This document shows, piece by piece, positions 20,527 to 28,739 of a stretch of 64,000 nt of DNA (position 1 is the first letter of the stretch; each line of letters opens with the position of its first letter). The notes under the pieces were generated by a model. It was not told where the DNA came from. It did not search any database and was given only the letters and a program-made list of their open reading frames with translations. The position numbers were made by a program, and so were the translations under genes. The stretch is from Oceanospirillaceae bacterium (GTDB lineage Bacteria > Pseudomonadota > Gammaproteobacteria > Pseudomonadales > Balneatricaceae): NCBI GenBank assembly GCA_013215375.1, contig JABSRB010000026.1:17523-81522 (forward strand), given 5' to 3'.

Positions 20527-21448
20527 ACGTGTTGTTGGCGTTACTGCAGTTGCATTCTCTAGAGATAAAGAACGTGTCCAAACCCTGAAAGATGCTTTTA
20601 GTGGTCAAGTATTAATAAATGAAAACCTAGTCCGTTTTACCCCTGAAGAATTGATTCCATTCATGCAGAAGTGTGATTATGTAATTGTGGGGTTAGATAA
20701 AATTTCTGATGCTGTGTTGTCACAATGTCCAAATCTAAAAGTGATATCAAAATATGGTGTTGGTTTGGATAATATTGATTTTGAGGCCTGTGACAAATAT
20801 GGTGTAGAAGTGGTTTTTCCTAAAGGTGTCAATAAGCGCTCTGTTACAGAGGAGTTTTTAGGAGCGACCCTCTCATTGTTGAGAAATCTATATGTTACAT
20901 CAAATCTTCTAAAAAATGGTGAATGGTTAGTGCAGGGTGGCGTCCAATTAACAAATAAAACAGTAGGTATTATCGGTGTTGGTCATATAGGTAAAGATAT
21001 TATCGATATACTTAAACCGTTTAATTGTGAAGTTTTAGTAAATGATATTGTTGATCAGAGCGACTATTACAAAAGTATGGGTGTGACAGAGGTATCCAAA
21101 GAGGAGCTGTTTAGAAAATCTGATGTAATCACTATACATACCCCATTATCAACAGACACACACCATTTGATAAATTCTGATTCGTTAGCTTTAATGAAAA
21201 ATACAGCATTAGTCATTAACTTAGCTAGAGGCGGTATCATAGATGAGGAAGCATTAAAACAAGCATTGCTAAATAATACGATTGGTGGTGCAGCTTTAGA
21301 TGTCTATGAGGTTGAACCTGCTGTTGACCTTGAACTATTACATATACCTAATCTAATGTGTATGCCCCATATTGGTGGTAATGCAAAGGAGGCAGTTGAA
21401 GCAATGGGGATGGCCGCAATCTTAAATCTAATTGAAAGGGTTAACTAA
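20519..21448 (+). CDS. D-isomer 2-hydroxyacid dehydrogenase (phosphoglycerate dehydrogenase-like)
   Basis: 309 residues from the ATG at 20519, overlapping the previous gene by 8 nt. All catalytic elements are visible: KVISKYGVGLDNIDF, the Rossmann motif VGIIGVGHIGKDI, the active-site Arg in NLARGGIIDEEAL, the Glu in YEVEP and the His in MPHIGGNAKEA. It lacks the C-terminal ACT or ASB regulatory domains of biosynthetic SerA. In this operon it more likely acts on a sugar-derived hydroxyacid than in serine synthesis. A broken second copy lies at 33114-34029. Confidence 0.88.
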   Translation: MIKRVVGVTAVAFSRDKERVQTLKDAFSGQVLINENLVRFTPEELIPFMQKCDYVIVGLDKISDAVLSQCPNLKVISKYGVGLDNIDFEACDKYGVEVVFPKGVNKRSVTEEFLGATLSLLRNLYVTSNLLKNGEWLVQGGVQLTNKTVGIIGVGHIGKDIIDILKPFNCEVLVNDIVDQSDYYKSMGVTEVSKEELFRKSDVITIHTPLSTDTHHLINSDSLALMKNTALVINLARGGIIDEEALKQALLNNTIGGAALDVYEVEPAVDLELLHIPNLMCMPHIGGNAKEAVEAMGMAAILNLIERVN

Positions 21449-21529
21449 CTATGGCCTTTATTGGAAATTCTTATAAAATAAAAAAGCTTGAATATAAAAC
21501 AGTCTTTAAAGTACCTGTAGAGTTGTTGT

Positions 21530-22264
21530 ATGGCATTTGAAGTAGAATTTGAAATAGCAAAAACTTCGGCTAGATTGGCAGGTGAATTGTTATGCCATGC
21601 AACTGAAAAGACGGTGCTAAGTGCAATTGACCATGATATAAAACTTGATTTAGATATAAAAGCCGAAAAGCTAATCTTAACTTACCTAAAAAAGTTATCA
21701 TCCTTTCCAGTCTTAGGTGAAGAGACAGGCTTGTCAAAACAAATCAAAAAGGGAGAACCCTATTGGATTGTAGACCCAATTGATGGAACATTGAACTTTG
21801 TACATGAGATTCCATTTTCTAGTGTGTCCATTGCTTTGTGGAAAGATGACAAACCGATAATTGGAGTGGTTTACGATTTTCACCGAGGTGAAATGATAGC
21901 ATCCTTAAAAAATAAGGGCGTGTTTTTTAATGGTAAACAGTTAGTACCACCACCTAAAGTCGCAATCAAACAAGCCATATTGGCAACAGGTTTTCCATCA
22001 TATTTATTACACGATACTGAAACATTAAAAAGTGTCATTGATAAAATTAAAAAATATAAGAAAATCCGGCTATTCGGATCGGCAGCTCTCTCTAGTACTT
22101 ATGTTGCTTTAGGCCGTGTACATGCATATTTTGAAGATTCAATTAAATTATGGGATGTTGCTGCTGGTATTGCTATTTGTGAAGAGTTAGGAATTAAAAC
22201 GCACTACACTTCGATAGAAAATAATGAATTTTTATATACTGTAGAAATAAAAAATTTGGAATAA
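21530..22264 (+). CDS. Inositol monophosphatase-family phosphatase
   Basis: 244 residues. The metal-binding motifs are GEETG (about residue 64), WIVDPIDGTLNF (about 80) and KLWDVAAGIAICEE near the C-terminus, all with the key acidic residues in place. The family includes inositol, fructose-bisphosphate and other sugar phosphatases. It is last in the SIS / Gfo-Idh / hydroxyacid-dehydrogenase run and could remove the phosphate before nucleotide activation. A diverged, broken second IMPase lies at 31657-32442. Confidence 0.85.
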   Translation: MAFEVEFEIAKTSARLAGELLCHATEKTVLSAIDHDIKLDLDIKAEKLILTYLKKLSSFPVLGEETGLSKQIKKGEPYWIVDPIDGTLNFVHEIPFSSVSIALWKDDKPIIGVVYDFHRGEMIASLKNKGVFFNGKQLVPPPKVAIKQAILATGFPSYLLHDTETLKSVIDKIKKYKKIRLFGSAALSSTYVALGRVHAYFEDSIKLWDVAAGIAICEELGIKTHYTSIENNEFLYTVEIKNLE

Positions 22265-22469
22265 TTATATTATTAATAATCGGAAGAATAGATAATTAAT
22301 ACTGAGTCTGTAACTCAGGCATCTACTCGTATAGTCGTTCTTTATAAAATATTCTGTGGCGTTGATGTAAAAAAATTATTATTGAATGTGTGATGTTTTA
22401 AAAGATGCTAATAAATTGTTGATAATTGAAGTTTCTGTGAAATATAATGAGATATGGTGCCCTTTCAAT

Positions 22470-22966
22470 ATGCAAATAATAACAACTACTAGTGGTCTTT
22501 TTCTTGAGTCGAAAGTCAATGACACCATACTTAAAGGCCCTAAGCGATGTTTTTATTTTAGAATATAACTGCGGAACAGGAGAGTGACGTATTATGAAAT
22601 AATGCTACTAGAGGGCGATATTGGTGAAGTTAAAGAACCAGTAGCCCTAAGTCAAGATGATAAGGCAAGTGCTAAAATCTTAACTTGTTGTTGTTCTCCT
22701 CAAACTGATATTTTGATTGATGCTGAAGATTTGAGTGTATTACATGGCATTGAAATAAAAAACCTACCAGCTCGAATTAGTCATTTAAAATTACTTTCAG
22801 CTGATATTGTAGAAGTAAAATTGAGAATACCGCCTACTGCATCATTAGAGTTTATAGAAGGTCAAGTGGTTCGAATGAAATGATTATTTCTGCAAAGCAG
22901 GTATTTATAAGAACTGGACTTGGAAGAAAATTTTTTTATTCAGTTGTCTTTGTCTCGAACCGATAG
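22470..22966 (+). pseudogene. ddhD: CDP-6-deoxy-3,4-glucoseen reductase (DdhD/AscD), decayed
   Basis: Pieces of the ferredoxin-reductase protein appear in order but in different frames. They are: a beta-rich start (MQIITTTSGLFLESKVNDTI, 22470); a ferredoxin cysteine loop remnant LEYNCGTGE near 22560; LLEGDIGEVKEPVALSQDD and GIEIKNLPARISHLKLLSAD (to about 22880); then the extreme C-terminus [14 protein letters not shown] ... YSVVFVS (22880-22966). About 150-190 residues of the FAD/NAD domain are gone. The intact enzyme passes electrons to DdhC/E1. The position before ddhA-B-C matches the ddhDABC order of Yersinia. The 200 bases before it hold no gene. Confidence 0.88.
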
Positions 22967-22986
22967 TTCAATTAAGGAATAATATT

Positions 22987-23760
22987 ATGAAAGCAGTTAT
23001 TTTAGCTGGTGGTTTAGGTACCCGTCTCAGTGAAGAAACGCACTTGAGACCAAAACCAATGATCGAAATTGGAGGTAAACCTATCCTCTGGCATATTATG
23101 AAAATGTATTCATCTCATGGAATCAACGATTTTATCATCTGCTGTGGCTATAAGGGCTACGTTATTAAAGAATATTTTTCTAATTATTTTTTGCATCAAT
23201 CAGATGTTACATTTACGATGACAGATAATCGAATGGAAGTTCATGAGAAAAGAGTCGAGCCTTGGACAGTGACATTGGTTGACACCGGAGATGATTCAAT
23301 GACCGGTGGTCGTTTGGCTCGTGTTATTGATTATATTAAAGACGAAGATGCTTTTTGTTTCACTTATGGTGATGGGGTTGGTGATATGGATATTACTGCA
23401 AGCATTCAATTTCATAAGCAGCACGGTAAACAAGCAACATTAACGGCCACATACCCCCCAGCACGGTTCGGTGCACTTGACATGGAACATGGTGTTGTTA
23501 AAAGTTTTAAAGAAAAGCCAAAAGGTGACGGCGCTATGATTAATGGTGGTTTTTTTGTGCTTTCTCCAGAAGTGCTTGAAAGAATAACTGGTGATGACAG
23601 TGTCTGGGAACAAGAGCCTTTAATAAGCCTCGCTGAAGATGATCAGTTAATGGCGTATGAGCATAAAGGTTTTTGGCAACCTATGGATACATTGAGAGAT
23701 AAGGTGCTTTTAGAAAGTTTATGGCAAGCAGGTAAAGCACCATGGAAAAACTGGGACTAA
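22987..23760 (+). CDS. ddhA: Glucose-1-phosphate cytidylyltransferase
   Basis: Forms CDP-glucose, the entry to CDP-3,6-dideoxyhexoses. 257 residues, the normal RfbF/DdhA/AscA length. The N-terminus is [20 protein letters not shown], followed by [19 protein letters not shown], typical of the cytidylyltransferase branch rather than Rml[13 protein letters not shown] carries the metal-binding Asp, and [11 protein letters not shown] is the usual C-terminal signature. It is followed closely by ddhB and ddhC. Confidence 0.96.
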   Translation: MKAVILAGGLGTRLSEETHLRPKPMIEIGGKPILWHIMKMYSSHGINDFIICCGYKGYVIKEYFSNYFLHQSDVTFTMTDNRMEVHEKRVEPWTVTLVDTGDDSMTGGRLARVIDYIKDEDAFCFTYGDGVGDMDITASIQFHKQHGKQATLTATYPPARFGALDMEHGVVKSFKEKPKGDGAMINGGFFVLSPEVLERITGDDSVWEQEPLISLAEDDQLMAYEHKGFWQPMDTLRDKVLLESLWQAGKAPWKNWD

Positions 23761-23764
23761 GGAT

Positions 23765-24829
23765 ATGATTGAGACGAGTTTCTGGAAGGGAAAACGAGTC
23801 TTTTTAACCGGTCATACTGGTTTCAAAGGGAGTTGGCTTTCATTATGGCTTTGCGAGCTTGGGGCAATCGTGAAAGGATATGCCCTAGCTCCTAATACAA
23901 CCCCAAGCTTGTATGAAGAAGCGCGAGTTGCTGAGAAAATAGACTCTGAGTTAGGGGATATTCGGAACTTCCAACAACTTCAAGCGAGCATGATTGGCTT
24001 TAATCCAGATATTCTGATTCATATGGCGGCTCAACCTTTGGTTAGGCTTTCTTATAGAGAGCCTATAGAGACGTATGAGATAAATGTTATGGGAACTGTA
24101 AAGGTTCTTGAGGCAGCTAGAGCTTGTCCAAATATAAAGTCTATCGTTAGTGTGACTACTGATAAATGTTATGAAAATAGGGAATGGGAATGGGGTTATA
24201 GAGAAAATGAGCCTATGGGTGGACATGATCCTTATAGCAATAGCAAAGGCTGTGCAGAGTTAGTTACTTCCGCTTATCGAAGTTCATTCTTGGCAGAAAA
24301 AGGTGTTGGCCTTGCAAGTGCCCGAGCGGGCAATGTGATTGGCGGTGGTGATTGGGCGGATGACCGACTAATTCCCGATATTTTACATGCCTTTGAACAA
24401 GATCGGCCGGTTATCATTCGAAATCCGAAATCAACAAGACCATGGCAACACGTTTTAGAGCCTTTATCAGGGTATTTAGTATTAGCGCAGGAACTATATA
24501 AGGCTCCGCAAGAGTATGCTGAAGGCTGGAATTTTGGCCCTAAAGATGAAGACGTAAAACCTGTTGCTTGGATTCTCGACAAAATGGTGGAGAATTGGCA
24601 CGGTAGTGCCCACTGGGAACTTGACAATACTGCACATCCCCACGAGGCAGGGTACCTCAAGTTGGATATATCTAAAGCAAGATCACGGTTGAATTGGCAG
24701 CCAAATTGGAATCTTGCAGAGACCCTAGAGCGTATCACAAATTGGCATCAAGCATGGCTCAACCAAGAAGAGATGCAATATCTTTGCCTCAAAGAAATTA
24801 ATGAATATAGTAGAGTTATTAAAAAATGA
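23765..24829 (+). CDS. ddhB: CDP-glucose 4,6-dehydratase
   Basis: 354 residues. Converts CDP-glucose to CDP-4-keto-6-deoxyglucose. It has the SDR motif FLTGHTGFKGSWLSLWL near residue 13, HMAAQPLVRLSYREP, the catalytic SVTTDKCYEN, and HDPYSNSKGCAEL with YxxxK. RPWQHVLEPLSGYL is a family signature near 225. It lies 4 nt after ddhA and overlaps ddhC by 4 nt. Confidence 0.96.
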   Translation: MIETSFWKGKRVFLTGHTGFKGSWLSLWLCELGAIVKGYALAPNTTPSLYEEARVAEKIDSELGDIRNFQQLQASMIGFNPDILIHMAAQPLVRLSYREPIETYEINVMGTVKVLEAARACPNIKSIVSVTTDKCYENREWEWGYRENEPMGGHDPYSNSKGCAELVTSAYRSSFLAEKGVGLASARAGNVIGGGDWADDRLIPDILHAFEQDRPVIIRNPKSTRPWQHVLEPLSGYLVLAQELYKAPQEYAEGWNFGPKDEDVKPVAWILDKMVENWHGSAHWELDNTAHPHEAGYLKLDISKARSRLNWQPNWNLAETLERITNWHQAWLNQEEMQYLCLKEINEYSRVIKK

Positions 24830-26142
24830 AAACGACTGAATCGCTCCGAAAAGATATTGCAGAGTTAGTTAAAGAATATGCAGCATTGCAATATGTTAAA
24901 AAGGATTTCGTAGCAGGTACTACAGTTGTACCGCCATCTGGGAAAGTAATAGGGGTGGAAGAATTACAACATATGGTTGAAGCTTCTTTAGATGGCTGGT
25001 TAACCACCGGTAGGTTTAATGATCAGTTTGAAAAAGAATTAGCTGATTTTATTGGCATCAAACATCTTATTTCAGTCAACTCGGGTTCGTCAGCCAATTT
25101 AGTTGCCTTTGCTACATTAACATCACCCCAGTTAGGTAAGCGTGCAATAAAAAAAGGTGATGAAGTAATTGCTGTTGCTGCCGGGTTTCCTACTACCGTG
25201 AATCCTATCGTACAATTCGGCGCAATCCCTGTTTTTGTCGATGTAAATCCAAAGACACACAATATTGACGCAGATCTTATTGAAGCTGCAATTTCTCCGA
25301 AAACTAAAGCAATTATGCTGGCGCATTGTTTGGGCAATCCATTTGACCTTGGTAAAGTTAAAGCTATTTGTAAAAAATATAATTTGTGGTTGATTGAGGA
25401 TTGCTGTGATGCATTAGGTGCAAAATTTGATGGGAAGATGGTCGGTACCTGGGGGGATATAGCCACGCTAAGTTTCTACCCTGCGCACCATATTACGATG
25501 GGGGAAGGGGGGGCTGTATTTACCAATAGTAGACAGCTTAAGATGATTGCTGAATCGTTTCGTGACTGGGGGCGTGATTGTTATTGTGCCCCAGGTTGTG
25601 ATGATACTTGTGGTAATCGTTTCGGTAAACAATTGGGATCACTACCCAAAGGTTATGACCATAAATATACCTATTCGCATTTAGGATACAATTTAAAAAT
25701 AAGTGATATGCAAGCCGCTTGTGGTGTTGCTCAGCTGAAACGTGCACCAGAGTTTATAAAAAAGAGGAATGAAAACTTCGAGTATTTAAAAAATAAACTT
25801 TCAACACTCTCTGATTTTATAGAAGTCACTGATGCGACAGAAAACTCAACGCCATCATGGTTTGGTTTTCCAATCACAGTTAAGCAAGAATCAGGGGTGA
25901 GTCGGCTTGACCTGATTAAATACTTAGATGAGAATAAAATCGGTACACGCCTGTTGTTTGCTGGTAATCTTACTCGGCAACCCTATTTCAAAGATGTCGA
26001 ATATAGAATTTCAGGTGAATTAACTAATACTGATATAACTATGAACCAAACTCTTTGGTTGGGGATTTACCCAGGTTTAGGAAAAGAGCAACTTGATTTC
26101 GTATCTGAAAAATTAGAAGAATTTTTTGGTCTAAATTTTTAA
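24826..26142 (+). CDS. ddhC: CDP-4-keto-6-deoxyglucose-3-dehydrase (E1)
   Basis: 438 residues. A PMP-dependent, iron-sulfur member of the aminotransferase fold that removes the C3 hydroxyl. The lysine that binds PLP in ordinary aminotransferases is replaced by histidine in SFYPAHHITMGEGGAV (His221/His222), diagnostic for this enzyme. The [2Fe-2S] cysteines are visible as Cys252, Cys254, Cys258 and Cys262 (DCYCAPGCDDTC). It normally needs the reductase DdhD, whose local gene is destroyed, so either another reductase serves it or the pathway is dead. Confidence 0.95.
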   Translation: MKTTESLRKDIAELVKEYAALQYVKKDFVAGTTVVPPSGKVIGVEELQHMVEASLDGWLTTGRFNDQFEKELADFIGIKHLISVNSGSSANLVAFATLTSPQLGKRAIKKGDEVIAVAAGFPTTVNPIVQFGAIPVFVDVNPKTHNIDADLIEAAISPKTKAIMLAHCLGNPFDLGKVKAICKKYNLWLIEDCCDALGAKFDGKMVGTWGDIATLSFYPAHHITMGEGGAVFTNSRQLKMIAESFRDWGRDCYCAPGCDDTCGNRFGKQLGSLPKGYDHKYTYSHLGYNLKISDMQAACGVAQLKRAPEFIKKRNENFEYLKNKLSTLSDFIEVTDATENSTPSWFGFPITVKQESGVSRLDLIKYLDENKIGTRLLFAGNLTRQPYFKDVEYRISGELTNTDITMNQTLWLGIYPGLGKEQLDFVSEKLEEFFGLNF

Positions 26143-26182
26143 TCGTTTAAAGGATATTTGGTGTATTCACCGAATCTATTAT

Positions 26183-26734
26183 ATGAAAATTGAAGAGCTA
26201 GAAATACCAGATTGTTTTCAGATAACTCCTAATGTTCTAAAAGATCATCGCGGTGCTTTTACTAAAACATTTCATAATGATACCTTCGCTGAATTTGGGC
26301 TGAATATTGAAATAAAGGAAGAGTTCTATTCCATTTCCAACAAAAATGTCCTTAGAGGTCTCCATTTTCAGAAACCACCATCTGCGCATAATAAACTGGT
26401 TTATTGCGCGAAAGGTGCCGTTTTAGACTTTTTTATTGATCTTCGTAGAGGGTCACCAAAATACGGTCAGCATTTGTCTATTGAGCTAAATGAGAGCAAT
26501 GGCTTGATTCTTTATCTTCCTATTGGAATTGCGCATGGTTTTTTAAGCTTAGAAGATAATTCTTTAATGGTTTATAAAACGGACTGTAGTTATGACTCTG
26601 AATCAGATTGCGGGATAGGCTTTAGCTCTTGTGATATCAAACTCCCTATTGATGCTCTTGATATTATTATGTCTAAACGTGATCAAAAACTTTGTAGATT
26701 AAAAGAGTATCAGAGTGAGTTTGTATATGAATAA
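26183..26734 (+). CDS. RmlC-like CDP-sugar 5-epimerase (AscE-like)
   Basis: 183 residues, a cupin of the RmlC superfamily. It keeps DHRGAFTKTFH, the catalytic NVLRGLHFQKP and LPIGIAHGFLSLEDNSL. It is diverged from the RmlC at 17328 and sits directly after ddhABC. In ascarylose clusters this place holds AscE, which epimerises C5 of CDP-3,6-dideoxy-4-hexulose. The AscE assignment is by position. The next gene overlaps by 8 nt. No good ribosome-binding site precedes the ATG. Confidence 0.78.
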   Translation: MKIEELEIPDCFQITPNVLKDHRGAFTKTFHNDTFAEFGLNIEIKEEFYSISNKNVLRGLHFQKPPSAHNKLVYCAKGAVLDFFIDLRRGSPKYGQHLSIELNESNGLILYLPIGIAHGFLSLEDNSLMVYKTDCSYDSESDCGIGFSSCDIKLPIDALDIIMSKRDQKLCRLKEYQSEFVYE

Positions 26735-27629
26735 TATTTTCATTACAGGAGCAAGTGGGTTTTTAGGTGCAAACCTAGTAAAGCACTTTATAACAGCAGG
26801 TTTGAAGGTCACTGCAGTTATTCGTGCCAACGGGTCAAGAGAAAGTTTTGATCAGCTTAATTGCCATGTAATTGAATATGACGGATCTATTTCTTCCCTT
26901 CAAGAATGTTTGGATTCTAATACCACGGTGATCCATACTGCTTCTTATTATGTGGCAGAGCATACAAGTCAGGATTTACCTGTACTAATAGAATCTAATC
27001 TTAAGTACGGGTTGGATTTGCTAGAGGCGATGCGAACAAGCGGAGCACGAAGGATTTTAAATATTGGTACTGCTTGGCAAGGTTATGAAGGGGTAGATCG
27101 CAGACCAGTTAATCTATATGCAGCTACTAAGCAGTCGTTTGAAGATTTGATTGCTTATTACTGCGACGCAGAGGAATTTTCTGCGATTTCACTTCGACTC
27201 AATGACACATATGGAGAAGAAGATAAGCGGATGAAGTTACTTAAATTATTAATTAGTAGAGGAGTTAATCAAAAGGCACTGGATATGAGTGGAGGAGAAC
27301 AAATTATTAATATCACTCATGTAGAAGATGTGTGTCGAGCAATATCTTTTGCGATTAATATTATGCCTGAATGCAGCAATATTGATAAATATAACTTACA
27401 GAGTAACAGTAACTTTTCTCTAAGAGAATTGGCTAAATTAATCGAAGACGAGATAGGAATAGCTGTTCCAATTAACTGGAGTGTTAAAGAATACCGTAGG
27501 CGTGAGGTGATGATACCTACAAACAATTTCCCCCTAAAAGGATTTGTTTTTGAATATAACATTAGGGACGGTATTCGATTAATCTACGATACATTGAAAG
27601 CTAAAACTCAAAACAGGTCGGAGATTTAA
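26727..27629 (+). CDS. NAD-dependent epimerase/reductase (AscF-like)
   Basis: 300 residues from the ATG at 26727, with GAGTGAG upstream. The N-terminal Rossmann motif is IFITGASGFLGANLVKHF, with a conserved NLYAATKQSFEDL YxxxK pair near residue 130. Extended SDR proteins in this position (AscF, Abe, Prt) reduce the 4-keto group of CDP-3,6-dideoxyhexulose. Following a 5-epimerase, an AscF-like role leading to CDP-L-ascarylose is the natural guess, but the substrate is not shown by the sequence. Confidence 0.75.
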   Translation: MNNIFITGASGFLGANLVKHFITAGLKVTAVIRANGSRESFDQLNCHVIEYDGSISSLQECLDSNTTVIHTASYYVAEHTSQDLPVLIESNLKYGLDLLEAMRTSGARRILNIGTAWQGYEGVDRRPVNLYAATKQSFEDLIAYYCDAEEFSAISLRLNDTYGEEDKRMKLLKLLISRGVNQKALDMSGGEQIINITHVEDVCRAISFAINIMPECSNIDKYNLQSNSNFSLRELAKLIEDEIGIAVPINWSVKEYRRREVMIPTNNFPLKGFVFEYNIRDGIRLIYDTLKAKTQNRSEI

Positions 27630-27728
27630 ATTAACTGGAGGTGAGTATTTCTATTGAAGTTTGTTGATCAGATAGGAAATTATGTGTTTTTATAGGCTGT
27701 ATAATTGTTCTTAAGTGAGGTTTTAGTT

Positions 27729-28739
27729 TTGGAAGAAGTCCTGTTTTCCGTGATTATCCCAACTGTTAAATTTAATAAGTATTTAGATGAAGCTATTCAA
27801 TCATGTTTTGATTCTGGGGTTCAGGCAACCATCGTAGTTTGGGTGAATAATTGTAGTTATAGTGGGTTCGAGCAATCCGATTTTTATAAATCTTCTAATG
27901 TACAATGGATGTGTATCGGTAAGAATACCGTTCCAATGTTTGAGTCTTGGAATGCAGCAATTGCGAACACTAAATCGGAATGGTGTTTTCTTCTATCGGA
28001 TGATGATCTACTCATTAAGGGTTTCCTTGAAGGTGTAGATTTAGAAAGGTTGAACAAAAGAACACTATATGCTTCAACTATTAACATTATTAATGAAGAC
28101 AGTGAGTATCTTAGGGGTAGTATTCAATTGCCAAAGTCAAATTACGAAAGTAACGAGGCAATTGAACTCTATTTTAAAAATAGGTTTCATCATCATTTAA
28201 GCTTATTTGTCTTTAGTCGAGAAATGTTCAATATATGTGGTGGGTTTGTATTTACCGGATATCCAAATGGGTACTATTTGGATACTGTTTTTCACGGTAA
28301 GTTGCTTGCAGAATGTGATGGGATGATAGTTGCGCATAAGCCAGTATTCTCACGTAGAGAGTTTATTCAGCAAGCAAGCGCAGGCTTTTATTTTTCTGAT
28401 GTTAGTGAGTACTTCGATATAATCTGCCTAAGGTTGTTTGAGAATGAAAAGTTCAAAATTCAAGCAGTTAAACGTTTTGGATCTATCACGCGGTATAAGA
28501 AAGATTTAATGCAGCATCGATTTTATACTGAATGGTATAAACTAAATAACAATGTTTTTAATACCTCATTTAAGGATAAGGTCTCTTTTTTTAAAAATGT
28601 CTTTTGGGGATGGGAGTTAGGAGGTGTTTTTAAAATAAAGTCAGTATTTCGGCTCTTATTCATATCTGTTAAATCTACTCTCCCGGAAGGGGTATTGTTA
28701 AAGTGTCGACGTTGCTTGAAGAGTCTTACCAAATGGTAG
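27729..28739 (+). CDS. Family 2-like glycosyltransferase
   Basis: About 336 residues from a TTG at 27729, preceded by AGTGAGG; the frame is open to a TTG at 27705 and no ATG fits. The N-terminus FSVIIPTVKFNKYLDEAIQS is a GT-A nucleotide-binding strand, and FLLSDDDLLIKGFL carries the DxD metal motif near residue 90. The C-terminal third is basic and aromatic, suggesting membrane association. It probably adds one sugar of the O-unit at the cytoplasmic face. Donor and acceptor are unknown. The next gene overlaps its end. Confidence 0.8.
   Translation: MEEVLFSVIIPTVKFNKYLDEAIQSCFDSGVQATIVVWVNNCSYSGFEQSDFYKSSNVQWMCIGKNTVPMFESWNAAIANTKSEWCFLLSDDDLLIKGFLEGVDLERLNKRTLYASTINIINEDSEYLRGSIQLPKSNYESNEAIELYFKNRFHHHLSLFVFSREMFNICGGFVFTGYPNGYYLDTVFHGKLLAECDGMIVAHKPVFSRREFIQQASAGFYFSDVSEYFDIICLRLFENEKFKIQAVKRFGSITRYKKDLMQHRFYTEWYKLNNNVFNTSFKDKVSFFKNVFWGWELGGVFKIKSVFRLLFISVKSTLPEGVLLKCRRCLKSLTKW

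Noticed and set aside
21451..21540. Small 29-codon ORF between the hydroxyacid dehydrogenase and IMPase genes
   Set aside because: No recognisable family and it runs into the IMPase start; I cannot support it as a gene.
22302..22318. Terminator hairpin (CTGAGT/ACTCAG) after the first IMPase
   Set aside because: The 6-bp stem has no following T-tract.
22386..22469. Upstream extension of the ddhD remnant frame
   Set aside because: The residues before 22470 do not resemble the ferredoxin domain; the relic more likely begins at the ATG at 22470.
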